A DNA stretch of 28,569 nt from the NCBI GenBank assembly GCA_002394205.1, contig DGTC01000015.1, positions 1 through 28,569 of the forward strand, in the 5' to 3' direction. Positions 15,596-24,164 of this stretch are shown one piece after another (within the stretch, counting starts at the first letter, position 1; each line of letters begins with the position of its first letter). Below the pieces are notes generated by a model. That model did no database searches, was not told where the DNA came from, and saw only the letters and a program-made list of their open reading frames with translations. The position numbers were made by a program, and so were the translations under genes. Source of the stretch: Lachnospira sp. UBA4346 (GTDB lineage Bacteria; Bacillota; Clostridia; Lachnospirales; Lachnospiraceae).

Positions 15596-15613
15596 ATACA
15601 GAACGGAGAAATC

Positions 15614-16618
15614 ATGCATAATAACAAAAAAAATACAATTATCATTATGATATTACTTCTATTATTATGTATTGCGATGTTCCTAAGCCTTCTATTTGGA
15701 AGCATCGCATTACACCCTGTTGATATTTTAAAATGTCTTATTGGGCAGGATTCCAATTCTATGACTGCTCTTTTAATTTACAATGTCCGAATTCCACGAA
15801 TGCTCGCAAGTGTTCTTGCCGGAATGGGACTAGCCTGTGCCGGCGTTATCTTACAGGGTGTTATGAATAATGCTCTCGCCAGCCCAAATACCATCGGTGT
15901 GAATTCCGGAGCCGGATTCGCTGTGATGCTGTGTTTGATGTTATTTGGAAATGGGTCTTCCTATCTTCCATTTTTTGCATTTGGTGGCGCATTAATTACA
16001 ACGATACTAATCTTTGCATTAGCGTATCTGTCCGATAGTTCCAGAACAACTATTATCCTTGCCGGCATTACCGTTTCTACATTTTTAAATGCCGGTATGA
16101 ATACAATTAAATTGCTCAATTCAGATGTTACCTTAAATATTACAACTTTTACGATTGGAACACTATCCGGTGTAACGATGAAAAATCTCATCATTCCCGG
16201 AAGTGGAATTGTATTTGCAGTTATCGTTTCCTTTTTCTTTGCGAAGCATTTAAATATTTTAAATCTTGGTGATGAAATTGCACGTTCTTTGGGTGTAAAT
16301 GTATCCGTGACACGTTGTATTTTCTTAATCCTGTCAAGTGTAATGGCCGGCTGTGTCGTAAGTTTTGCCGGACTTTTAAGTTTTATCGGGTTAATCGTTC
16401 CCCATATTGCAAGACGACTGTTTGGAAATGATGCCAGATTATTACTGCCATGCAGCGCACTGCTTGGCAGCCTGTTCGTATTAGTCTGTGATTTGCTCGG
16501 ACGAACACTTGCAGCACCATATGAATTACCGGCTGGAATCGTCATGTCCTTTGTCGGCGGTCCATTTTTCTTATACTTATTGCTCAAAAAGAAAGGAGGC
16601 AGACGTGTCAATGCTTAG
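15614..16618 (+). CDS. FecCD/BtuC-type ABC transporter permease
   Basis: A 334-residue polytopic membrane protein of the iron-siderophore, heme and cobalamin permease family, with about nine or ten hydrophobic helices. Signatures: VRIPRMLASVLAGMGLACAG near residues 58-77, GVMNNALASPNTIGVNSGAG, and the coupling-helix region SFAGLLSFIGLIVPHIARRL followed by GNDARLLLPCSALLGSLFVL and PYELPAGIVMSFVGGPFFLYL. Start ATG follows CGGAG. It overlaps its ATPase gene by eight bases. No substrate-binding protein is encoded next to it, so the substrate is open; iron chelate, heme or corrinoid are the family options. The position between two sulfur operons that encode siroheme and Fe-S enzymes makes iron supply attractive but unproven. 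Confidence 0.92.
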   Translation: MHNNKKNTIIIMILLLLLCIAMFLSLLFGSIALHPVDILKCLIGQDSNSMTALLIYNVRIPRMLASVLAGMGLACAGVILQGVMNNALASPNTIGVNSGAGFAVMLCLMLFGNGSSYLPFFAFGGALITTILIFALAYLSDSSRTTIILAGITVSTFLNAGMNTIKLLNSDVTLNITTFTIGTLSGVTMKNLIIPGSGIVFAVIVSFFFAKHLNILNLGDEIARSLGVNVSVTRCIFLILSSVMAGCVVSFAGLLSFIGLIVPHIARRLFGNDARLLLPCSALLGSLFVLVCDLLGRTLAAPYELPAGIVMSFVGGPFFLYLLLKKKGGRRVNA

Positions 16619-17369
16619 ATTTGATCATATTGATGTTTCGTACCATAAAGCGCCGATTCTATCTGATATTTCTTTAACAATTCCAACTGGAAAAATCACA
16701 ACGATTATCGGATCGAATGGCTGTGGCAAAACAACGCTGCTTTCTACGTTAAACGGAACTTCAAAAGTAACAACAGGCGCAATTTATTTAGATGATACCA
16801 ATCTGCTGACCTTAAAAACGAAAGAACGTGCAAAAAAAATTGCATTTCTTCCACAGGTACGTCAAACCATTCCGACACTTCCTGTTCGAACACTTGTCGA
16901 ACATGGACGTTTTCCCCATCTGGGATTTGCAAGAAAGAAATCTGATGCAGATAAGCAAATCGTTTCACAAGTCATGGACTTTACCGGGGTAACACCATAT
17001 GCCAATCAATATGTAGACACGTTATCCGGCGGTATCAGGCAGCGTGTATTCTTTGCAATGATTCTTGCGCAGGATTGTGATACGATTATTTTAGATGAAC
17101 CTACAACGTATTTGGATATTGCAGGACAGCGAAACTTTTACAAACTGCTTCTGAATTTAAAAGCACAAGGAAAAACCATTCTTTTAGTGTTACATGACCT
17201 CTCCAAGGCACTATCCATTTCTGATGAAATCGTCCTGATGAATGAGCGAAAGGTCTTATTTACCGGTACGCCTGCTGATTGTGTACAGACAGGTCTAATC
17301 AATCAGGTGTTTGATACAACCTGTAAGACATTTTCTGACGAAGACGGAACATATTATATATTTGATTGA
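16611..17369 (+). CDS. FecE/BtuD-type ABC transporter ATPase
   Basis: ATPase of the same importer; 252 residues with the ATG at 16611, which overlaps the permease stop. A GTG six bases upstream (16605) is closer to AAAGGAGG and could be used instead. Walker A GSNGCGKT (34-41), Q-loop FLPQVRQTIP, signature LSGGIRQR (138-145), Walker B TIILDEPTTYLD and switch histidine LHD are all present. A strong terminator follows, so the operon has two genes and no binding protein. Confidence 0.93.
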   Translation: MLRFDHIDVSYHKAPILSDISLTIPTGKITTIIGSNGCGKTTLLSTLNGTSKVTTGAIYLDDTNLLTLKTKERAKKIAFLPQVRQTIPTLPVRTLVEHGRFPHLGFARKKSDADKQIVSQVMDFTGVTPYANQYVDTLSGGIRQRVFFAMILAQDCDTIILDEPTTYLDIAGQRNFYKLLLNLKAQGKTILLVLHDLSKALSISDEIVLMNERKVLFTGTPADCVQTGLINQVFDTTCKTFSDEDGTYYIFD

Positions 17370-17389
17370 TGAAAATCGATCCTACGCAA

Positions 17390-17430
17390 AACCCCACGAT
17401 GTGATAACGAATCATTCACATCGTGGGGTT
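17390..17430. terminator. Bidirectional intrinsic terminator
   Basis: AACCCCACGATGTGA (17390-17404) pairs perfectly with 17416-17430 over 15 bp with an 11-base loop. Minus-strand reading ends in TTTTGC and plus-strand reading in TTATTTC. It separates the transporter operon from the convergent end of the cysN operon. Confidence 0.88.
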
Positions 17431-17494
17431 ATTTCATTTCAATAAATTCTTATCTAAGTTTGAGGATAGATTAACATACATCTCTTTGCAATTC

Positions 17495-19192
17495 TTATGA
17501 CCAAAGTGCATCTCTGAATACAATCTTACGATATGTTTCAAATGTAACCCACTTATTAAAGAATTCACTACTAATTGTATCGCCTTCCGCTGCCAATTCC
17601 TTATTAAATGCATCCAAATCACTCTGGCTGTTTACTGCTACTGCAAAGCCTCTGCCATTGATTACCGGTACATCGTTGTATGTCAGCTCAGAAAGTGCTG
17701 TAATGGCTTCAATCTTGCCATTGCGAACACGTACTGCAACCTTATCACGTAATACAACGACATCAAAATTATCCGGATACTGGTAGCTTTCTCCTGTTAC
17801 TGGAATTTCATCGCCAACAGTGTAAGTCTTACCATTTGCCTTTACCTTAGAAATTGTCATACTATCAAGGTTGTAATAGAACTCTTCAAAGATATCTCCA
17901 TTTGCCTTTAAATTGCCATATACAAATGCAGCCTTAATATCCTTGCTGTCATCAACTGTTGGCTGTTCTACAACACCACATGCTGAAGTCATATTTGTAA
18001 TACGGTCAATTAAAATGAGTTCTCCTAATGTCTTGTGCTTCTTAAATGCATCCAGAACAATTTCTTCCTGCAAAGAAATATCACAGACTGCAATTTCATT
18101 CTTCTTTAATGTTCCGGCAGGAATAAATTCTCCTGTGTTGACATCAATCTTATACTGAATGTTCTTTAATACACCCGGAATCTGCTTCGTACCAAGTTTT
18201 ACTAAGTAATCCTTGCCAACTGTCAAATCTACATCATCCATCCAAAGAATTGTAGCTGTAAATGACTTACTTGTTGGAAGTGCATTACCAGCTGCAAGTA
18301 CATTTCCTCTTGAAACGTCTACTTCTTTGTCTAACTGGATTGTTACAGGCTGTCCCATAAATGCTTCATCAGACTGCTTATCGCCAACTAAGATACTCTT
18401 AACATGTGCATGTTCATTACTTGGCAATGTAACAATATCATCCCCAACATGAATACTTCCAGATTCAACCTGTCCCTGAAATCCTCTAAATGTATGGTCT
18501 GGACGGCATACTCTCTGTACAGGCATGTAGAAGCCTTCTTCCTGCTTCTTTTCTGTAACGTCAATTGTTTCAAGGTATGGAAGGATTGCTTCTCCCTTGT
18601 ACCAAGGAATATTTTCAGACTTTGTTGTAACGTTATCGCCTTCTGTAGCGGATACAGGAATTGTAACAACACTTTCAAGACCTAATTCCTTTGTTAATTC
18701 GTCAATCTGTGCCTGAATTTCGTTGAATCTCTTTTCATCATATCCTACTAAATCCATCTTATTAACGGCAAATACGAAATACTTAATACCCATGAGTGAG
18801 CAGATTCTTGCATGTCTTCTTGTCTGAACAAGTACACCCTGCTTTGCATCCACTAAGATAATCGCAAGGTCTGCAAAGGAAGCACCTACTGCCATATTTC
18901 TTGTATATTCTTCATGTCCCGGTGTATCTGCAACGATGAAACTTCTGTTATCTGTTGTAAAATAACGATATGCTACGTCGATTGTGATACCCTGTTCTCT
19001 TTCTGCCATCAAACCATCTAATAACAAAGAATAATCGATTGCACCGCCACGGCTTCCGACTTTACTATCTAATTCCAACGCCTTTTCCTGATCAGCATAG
19101 ATTAACTTTGCATCATATAAAATATGTCCAATTAATGTTGATTTTCCATCATCCACGCTTCCGCATGTAATAAATTTTAATAATCCTCTCAT
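17495..19192 (-). CDS. cysN: Sulfate adenylyltransferase GTPase subunit with unrecognised C-terminal extension
   Basis: GTPase subunit that drives APS formation with CysD. With the start at 19192, one base after the cysD stop, it has 565 residues. An earlier in-frame start at 19249 lies inside cysD and adds 19 residues before the conserved MRGLLKFITCGSVDDGKSTL. GTPase motifs: GSVDDGKS (11-18), DTPGHEEY (89-96), NKMD (144-147). The EF-Tu-like domains II and III run to about residue 410 (LILIDRITNMTSACGVVEQ). About 150 residues then follow with no P-loop, so this is not the CysC fusion seen in CysNC proteins. E. coli CysN is about 475 residues. The extension begins DDSKDIKAAFVYGNLKANGD and ends FRDALWS; I do not recognise it. 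Last gene of its operon. Confidence 0.93.
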   Translation of the reverse strand: MRGLLKFITCGSVDDGKSTLIGHILYDAKLIYADQEKALELDSKVGSRGGAIDYSLLLDGLMAEREQGITIDVAYRYFTTDNRSFIVADTPGHEEYTRNMAVGASFADLAIILVDAKQGVLVQTRRHARICSLMGIKYFVFAVNKMDLVGYDEKRFNEIQAQIDELTKELGLESVVTIPVSATEGDNVTTKSENIPWYKGEAILPYLETIDVTEKKQEEGFYMPVQRVCRPDHTFRGFQGQVESGSIHVGDDIVTLPSNEHAHVKSILVGDKQSDEAFMGQPVTIQLDKEVDVSRGNVLAAGNALPTSKSFTATILWMDDVDLTVGKDYLVKLGTKQIPGVLKNIQYKIDVNTGEFIPAGTLKKNEIAVCDISLQEEIVLDAFKKHKTLGELILIDRITNMTSACGVVEQPTVDDSKDIKAAFVYGNLKANGDIFEEFYYNLDSMTISKVKANGKTYTVGDEIPVTGESYQYPDNFDVVVLRDKVAVRVRNGKIEAITALSELTYNDVPVINGRGFAVAVNSQSDLDAFNKELAAEGDTISSEFFNKWVTFETYRKIVFRDALWS

Positions 19193-19193
19193 T

Positions 19194-20093
19194 CTAGAAG
19201 TACCCCTCTCTCTTTCTACGTTCCATGCTGCCTGCCGCTTCGTTATCAATTACTCGCGTCGTTCTTTCTGAAGATACAGCACTTAATGTTTCGTCAATAA
19301 TCTCATCTAATGTTGTTGCATTGGATTCAACACCACCAGTTAATGGGTAACATCCAAGTGTTCTGAATCGAACCATCTTGTTCTCAACCTTCTCACCCGG
19401 TAACAACTTCATTCTGTCATCATCTACCATGATAATATTACCATCACGTTCTACAACAGGTCTTTCTGCTGCAAAGTATAAAGGTACGATATCAATCTTT
19501 TCTCTCTTGATATACTGCCAAATATCTGTCTCTGTCCAGTTAGAAATTGGGAATACACGAATACTTTCGCCTTTGTTAATCTTTGAGTTGTACAACTTCC
19601 ACATTTCAGGACGCTGGTTCTTAGGGTCCCAGGCATGATTTTCATTACGGAATGAGAAGATTCTTTCCTTTGCTCTAGATTTCTCTTCATCACGACGGCC
19701 ACCACCAAATGCTGCTGTGAAACCGTATTTATTTAATGCCTGCTTCAATGCCTGTGTCTTCATAATATCTGTATAAGCTGAACCATGGTCAAATGGATTG
19801 ATTCCCTGACGAACGCCGTCTTCATTGATATATTCTAACATTTCAATACCAAGTTTCTTTGCTGTTTCATCTCGAAACTGAATCATTTCCTTGAACTTCC
19901 ATGTTGTATTAACATGAAGGAATGGGAAAGGTGGCTTCTCCGGATAGAAGGCTTTCATAGCCAAATGTAACATAACGGAGCTATCCTTACCGATTGAATA
20001 TAACATAACAGGCTTTTCACACTCTGCCGCTACCTCACGGATAATATAGATTGCTTCTGCTTCTAGTGCATCTAAATGCGATAATTCACTCAT
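19194..20093 (-). CDS. cysD: Sulfate adenylyltransferase catalytic subunit
   Basis: Catalyses ATP + sulfate to APS + pyrophosphate with CysN; 299 residues, family length. The PP-loop is YSIGKDSSVMLHLAMKAF (near 33-50), followed by FPFLHVNTTWKFKEMIQFRD, the AFGGGRRDEEKSRAKERIFS stretch, WTETDIWQYIKREKIDIVPL and the C-terminal SERTTRVIDNEAAGSMERRK. It starts 27 bases after aprB with AGAGG at the right distance and is one base from cysN. Because the next step is encoded by aprAB, its APS is probably reduced directly. Confidence 0.96.
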   Translation of the reverse strand: MSELSHLDALEAEAIYIIREVAAECEKPVMLYSIGKDSSVMLHLAMKAFYPEKPPFPFLHVNTTWKFKEMIQFRDETAKKLGIEMLEYINEDGVRQGINPFDHGSAYTDIMKTQALKQALNKYGFTAAFGGGRRDEEKSRAKERIFSFRNENHAWDPKNQRPEMWKLYNSKINKGESIRVFPISNWTETDIWQYIKREKIDIVPLYFAAERPVVERDGNIIMVDDDRMKLLPGEKVENKMVRFRTLGCYPLTGGVESNATTLDEIIDETLSAVSSERTTRVIDNEAAGSMERRKREGYF

Positions 20094-20120
20094 CGTAACC
20101 TCTTTTCTGCCGCTTTCGGC

Positions 20121-20435
20121 TTAATATTTATTAGATTCTTTTTTATCTATTACAATTGTCTCAACAGTTCCATCTGTTTTTTCGATGTTCCAGTCAAGAT
20201 AATGATCTCTTTGTTTGACAGTCATCTTGCTGCCCATACCGCCTATATCCGCTCCCAAGTAGAAGGAAATGGCATCAAATGGACATTCTTTGATACATGA
20301 TGTACAACCCCAACAATCTTTTGGATACTTAATAAATGCCTTATTCTCTGTATCCTTCTTGATTAAGCTGCCCGGACAGACACTAAGGCATCGTCCGCAA
20401 CTCTTACAGATGTTCTTATCGATTACTATGCTCAT
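20121..20435 (-). CDS. aprB: Adenylylsulfate reductase beta subunit-like ferredoxin
   Basis: A 104-residue iron-sulfur protein with two 4Fe-4S motifs: CKSCGRCLSVCPGSLI near residues 10-25 and CWGCTSCIKECPFDAI near 42-57. A tail, MTVKQRDHYLDWNIEKTDGT, resembles the AprB C-terminus. It would feed electrons to the flavin of AprA for reduction of APS to sulfite and AMP. It is shorter than the dissimilatory AprB (about 150-165 residues). Its start overlaps the end of aprA by 20 bases, with GGAG six bases before the ATG. The electron donor is not encoded nearby; there is no QmoABC. Confidence 0.88.
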   Translation of the reverse strand: MSIVIDKNICKSCGRCLSVCPGSLIKKDTENKAFIKYPKDCWGCTSCIKECPFDAISFYLGADIGGMGSKMTVKQRDHYLDWNIEKTDGTVETIVIDKKESNKY

Positions 20436-22137
20436 ACGTCTCTCCTCTCTTTACCAAATCTCTGAAAATAACTTCAATCTTGCCATTTTCTTTTTTGGTA
20501 TTTACATATTTTAACCATTCATCACTCTTTTCAGGGTAATCAAGGTTTTCAGCAAAACTATGCCAACGTGTCTCTTTTCTGGCACGAAGATGTGCTATCA
20601 AGGTAAGACAGACAGTTAATCGTTCTTTTAATTCATAAGCAAACATCAGTTCATGCATATCTTCTGCCTTGACATTTTCTGCAAGCTCCTGAATCTTTAG
20701 AATCTTTTCTTCTGCAAGTGCCAACTGGCTTTCATTAAATTGATAATGATTACCAATTCCTCCGGCATATGTATCCATAACCTTCTGCATTGCTTCTTCT
20801 AACTGTTCAATACTATATGTTGCTGTCGTATTCTGTAAAATTGCATCATACTCTGCAACCTTTTTATCAAATTCATCTGCTGATTTTTCTGATAATGTCT
20901 TATTTTCTGACTGAATGGCTGCAACCATTGCTTTAGCTGCGATTTCACCTTCAACCATTGCACCGGTTACATACTTCTGTGGACATCCACCGGCAACATC
21001 ACCTGCCGCATATAATCCATGTAAGGTTGTCTCTCTATTCGTATCTACCCAGTAACCACTCGCTGTATGACCACCAACAACGTATGGTTCTGTTCCCTCA
21101 ATTTCGACGTTTTGCTCACTTGGATTCTTGCCCGATTCAATCCACTTTAATGTCTGACTTGGTGCCATATTTAAATATGCCTTCTTTAAAGAATCATCCT
21201 GTGCTTCTGAGATTCCTTCTGTTCTTAAATAACAAGGACCTCTTCCTTCCAGATTCTCCTTAACCGTACCATAAACACGCTGAGAAGTTGTAATACCATA
21301 TTTTCCTTCGTAATTCTCACCCAATGCATTGACCTGCTTTGCACCAACGCCCTGTGCAATCGTACCGGTTGGAGCAATCGTATCTTTACAACGCAATGCA
21401 ATGAAACGCATTTCAAAGGTTGTCATTTCTGCACCGGCATTAATTCCCATTGCATATCCGGCACCTGTATTAAATGGTGGATACCACATCTTATGTCTTG
21501 AAAATCCCGGATTATTTGGCTTATATAAACCTGATGCACCACCTGTTGCACATAAGACTTTCTTTGCACGAATCTCGTAAGCAACACCAGATAAATTACC
21601 ATCTGTGTTATCTTCTTCAATGCTAAATCCATATGCACCTGCAATTTCATTATTCTCAATAATATAATCTGTAATATTAACCTGATTGATTACTGTTACA
21701 TTTGATAATTTTTTAACAGCATCCGCCATAATTGGCTTGATATTTTCGCCGTTAATTTTAATATTTCTATTCCCTCTTGCAACATATTTTCCGTTCTCAT
21801 CTTTTAAAATGACAAGGCCCAAATTTTCCATCTTTGCTGTAACACGGTTTAAACCTTCTGACATTGTAAGAAGTAAATCTTCTCTCACAATACCGTCTGC
21901 ATCTTTATTTGCATAATCTACATAATCCTCCGGCTTTCTGCCTTCGACAATGTATGCATTGATTGCATTTACACCGGCTGCCAAACAACCGCTTCGCTTA
22001 ATATTTGCCTTTTCTGCAATGATTACAGAACATTCCGGCGACTCCACTGCAATCGTTAATGCAGCATAACAACCGGCAGTTCCACCACCGATAATTAAGA
22101 TATCTGTTTCTAATCGTTCTTTTCTCTTAATTTCCAT
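20416..22137 (-). CDS. aprA: Adenylylsulfate reductase alpha subunit-like flavoprotein
   Basis: A 573-residue FAD enzyme of the fumarate reductase/succinate dehydrogenase flavoprotein family. Nucleotide fold DILIIGGGTAGCYAALTIAV near residue 13; GCLAAGVNAINAYIVEGRKP; the substrate-region stretch LRTEGISEAQDDSLKK; VGGHTASGYWVDTNRETTLH and GLYAAGDVAGGCPQKYVTGA. AprA converts APS to sulfite and AMP. Context with cysD, cysN and aprB, and without sat, qmo or dsrAB, supports an assimilatory APS reductase. Without alignment, another flavoprotein of the same superfamily cannot be fully excluded. The ribosome site is weak (GAG near the ATG); translation may be coupled to cysA, which ends 23 bases upstream. 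Confidence 0.88.
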   Translation of the reverse strand: MEIKRKERLETDILIIGGGTAGCYAALTIAVESPECSVIIAEKANIKRSGCLAAGVNAINAYIVEGRKPEDYVDYANKDADGIVREDLLLTMSEGLNRVTAKMENLGLVILKDENGKYVARGNRNIKINGENIKPIMADAVKKLSNVTVINQVNITDYIIENNEIAGAYGFSIEEDNTDGNLSGVAYEIRAKKVLCATGGASGLYKPNNPGFSRHKMWYPPFNTGAGYAMGINAGAEMTTFEMRFIALRCKDTIAPTGTIAQGVGAKQVNALGENYEGKYGITTSQRVYGTVKENLEGRGPCYLRTEGISEAQDDSLKKAYLNMAPSQTLKWIESGKNPSEQNVEIEGTEPYVVGGHTASGYWVDTNRETTLHGLYAAGDVAGGCPQKYVTGAMVEGEIAAKAMVAAIQSENKTLSEKSADEFDKKVAEYDAILQNTTATYSIEQLEEAMQKVMDTYAGGIGNHYQFNESQLALAEEKILKIQELAENVKAEDMHELMFAYELKERLTVCLTLIAHLRARKETRWHSFAENLDYPEKSDEWLKYVNTKKENGKIEVIFRDLVKRGETYEHSNR

Positions 22138-22160
22138 AAACTCATAGATATAACATATCC

Positions 22161-23228
22161 TTAGATATAGAATATATCTTCCTCCTGCATTTCCTTATTT
22201 TCGCATAGATAAGTACGATTCTGTTGCTCATCTATAATATACAAACGGTAAATCAGTACATTGACCTTTTCACCAATTTCTAACGTATCCTTCTCAAGTG
22301 ACCATTCCCCGATAACCGAAATTCCCTTGATATTAATTGTTACATCTAAATGATTGCCTCGAAAGACAACATCTTCGACAATTCCTTCTTCTGCCGCACT
22401 CATAAAACGCTCTAACTTGCCAAGTCTTGAAATCTTAACAAATTCCGGCCGGATAATAGCGCGCTTTGCACCTTCAATGGCATCAAATCCATTTAATGCA
22501 TCATACCCTTCTACCACAGAAGGCTTTCCAATAAACTGCGCAACAAACGGTGTGTCTGGAGATTTATAAATCTCAAATGGTGTTCCAACCTGTTCGATTT
22601 CTCCATGATTGGTTACAATAATCTGATCTGCAACCTCAACGGCTTCATCCTGATCGTGTGTAACGAAGATACAGGTGATTCCCAACTTCGTAACAACTTC
22701 CCGAAGCCACAGTCTTAACTCTGTTCGAACCTTTGCATCAATCGCAGCAAACGGTTCATCTAACAACAATACATGCGGCCGTGGTGCAAGTGCTCTTGCA
22801 AATGCCACTCGCTGTCGCTGTCCTCCCGATAACTGATTCGGATAACGCTTCTCCATACCGGATAATCCTGTAATTTCAAGCAATTCCATAACACGCGTAC
22901 GAATCTGATCCTTTGGCATTTTCTGCAATTCCAGACCAAATGCAACATTGTCATATACGGTCATATAACGAAATAACGCATAGCTCTGAAATACGAATCC
23001 AATACCACGCTTCGCTGCCGGAATGTCATTGACACGCTGTCCATCAATATAAATATCTCCGGAATTCGGTGTCTCAAGTCCTGCAATCATTCGAAGCAGT
23101 GTCGTCTTACCACTTCCTGACGGACCAAGCAACGCAGCTAACTTTCCCTGTTCAATTCCAAAGCTGACATTATTCGAAGCCGTAAAATTGCCGTATTGCT
23201 TATAAATATTTTTCATTTCAACGTACAT
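22161..23228 (-). CDS. cysA: Sulfate ABC transporter ATPase
   Basis: ATPase of the sulfate/thiosulfate importer, 355 residues. Walker A GPSGSGKTT, Q-loop VFQSYALFRYMTV, signature LSGGQRQR, Walker B VLLLDEPFAAID, switch VTHDQDEAVEVAD; the C-terminal 120 residues form the TOBE-like regulatory region (REFVKISR, IVEDVVFRGNHLDVTINIK). It lies three bases after cysW. Molybdate transporters share this plan, but the neighbours CysTW, a sulfate-type binding protein and CysDN settle the substrate. Confidence 0.93.
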   Translation of the reverse strand: MYVEMKNIYKQYGNFTASNNVSFGIEQGKLAALLGPSGSGKTTLLRMIAGLETPNSGDIYIDGQRVNDIPAAKRGIGFVFQSYALFRYMTVYDNVAFGLELQKMPKDQIRTRVMELLEITGLSGMEKRYPNQLSGGQRQRVAFARALAPRPHVLLLDEPFAAIDAKVRTELRLWLREVVTKLGITCIFVTHDQDEAVEVADQIIVTNHGEIEQVGTPFEIYKSPDTPFVAQFIGKPSVVEGYDALNGFDAIEGAKRAIIRPEFVKISRLGKLERFMSAAEEGIVEDVVFRGNHLDVTINIKGISVIGEWSLEKDTLEIGEKVNVLIYRLYIIDEQQNRTYLCENKEMQEEDIFYI

Positions 23229-23231
23229 ATA

Positions 23232-24101
23232 TTATGCTTCTCCTTTCTCCATCTTCTTATTTGAACGGTGTTCTAATATATTTCTTACAACCATAATGAT
23301 AATCGCTATAATTACTAATATGGATGATACTGCAAATGCAGATGTTATGGATACATCTGTACCTGACATATATAATGCGTCAATTTCAAGCGGCAATGTA
23401 AATGTCTCACCTCTTGTCTTAGATAACGCATTGACTGCGCCAAATTCGCCAAGTGCTCTTGATGTACATAAAATAATTCCATAAATTAATGCCCACTTAA
23501 TCTGTGGGAATGTAATTTTAAAGAAAATCTTTAATCCCTTTGCGCCCATGAGTGCAGCAGCTTCTTCTTCGTCTTTGCCCTGTGCATTCAATACCGGAAT
23601 AATCTCTCTTGATACATATGGAAATGTAACAAAGATGGTTGCAATCACAACACCCGGTATTGCAAAAGCAATTCTGAAATTCGTACCTAACCACTGGTTG
23701 ATTGCACGAATTGCCGGATACGTCCATCCAAGTCTTCCAAATGTCATTAAAAATGCAAGACCAACAATAACCGGTGAAATGGAAAATGGAATATCAATGA
23801 GTGTCGCTAACACCTGTTTTCCTTTAAAGGAAAACTTCGTCAACAGCCAAGCGGCACAGATTCCAAAAAATGTATTCACAACAACTGCAATAATCGTTGC
23901 AATCAATGTAACCTTTAACGCATTTCTTACGTATTCCGTTGTAATTGCCTGTATGTAAAATCCAAATCCTTCTTTTAAAGAATTGACAACAATTGCTGCT
24001 AATGGCACAACAAGCATCAAAAAGATAAATAGAACACTTACAGCAATTAATATCATTCTTGTCCGCTTCGACTGACGTTCTAATTTTTCCTGTTCTGTCA
24101 T
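23232..24101 (-). CDS. cysW: Sulfate ABC transporter permease CysW
   Basis: A 289-residue membrane protein with about six helices; second permease of the sulfate importer. The ATG at 24101 is just behind GGAGGG, whereas an in-frame ATG 12 codons earlier has no ribosome site. First helix ILIAVSVLFIFLMLVVPLAA. Binding-protein-dependent permease motif EEEAAALMGAKGLKIFFKIT, followed by SRALGEFGAVNALSKTRGET, the conserved coupling region of CysW proteins. It follows cysT after 63 bases. Confidence 0.93.
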   Translation of the reverse strand: MTEQEKLERQSKRTRMILIAVSVLFIFLMLVVPLAAIVVNSLKEGFGFYIQAITTEYVRNALKVTLIATIIAVVVNTFFGICAAWLLTKFSFKGKQVLATLIDIPFSISPVIVGLAFLMTFGRLGWTYPAIRAINQWLGTNFRIAFAIPGVVIATIFVTFPYVSREIIPVLNAQGKDEEEAAALMGAKGLKIFFKITFPQIKWALIYGIILCTSRALGEFGAVNALSKTRGETFTLPLEIDALYMSGTDVSITSAFAVSSILVIIAIIIMVVRNILEHRSNKKMEKGEA

Positions 24102-24164
24102 ATGCCCTCCGTTTCTTCGTGATTCGTAATAAATCATTTACGTTTTATGTGATAAATGTTGATT

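Noticed and set aside
15444..15613. Cobalamin or other riboswitch in the transporter leader
   Set aside because: No B12 box or conserved core seen; sequence is almost all A and T apart from one inverted repeat.
17495..22137. Dissimilatory sulfate reduction
   Set aside because: No sat, qmoABC, dsrAB or dsrMKJOP; CysDN, CysK, MetY and a sulfate importer indicate assimilation.
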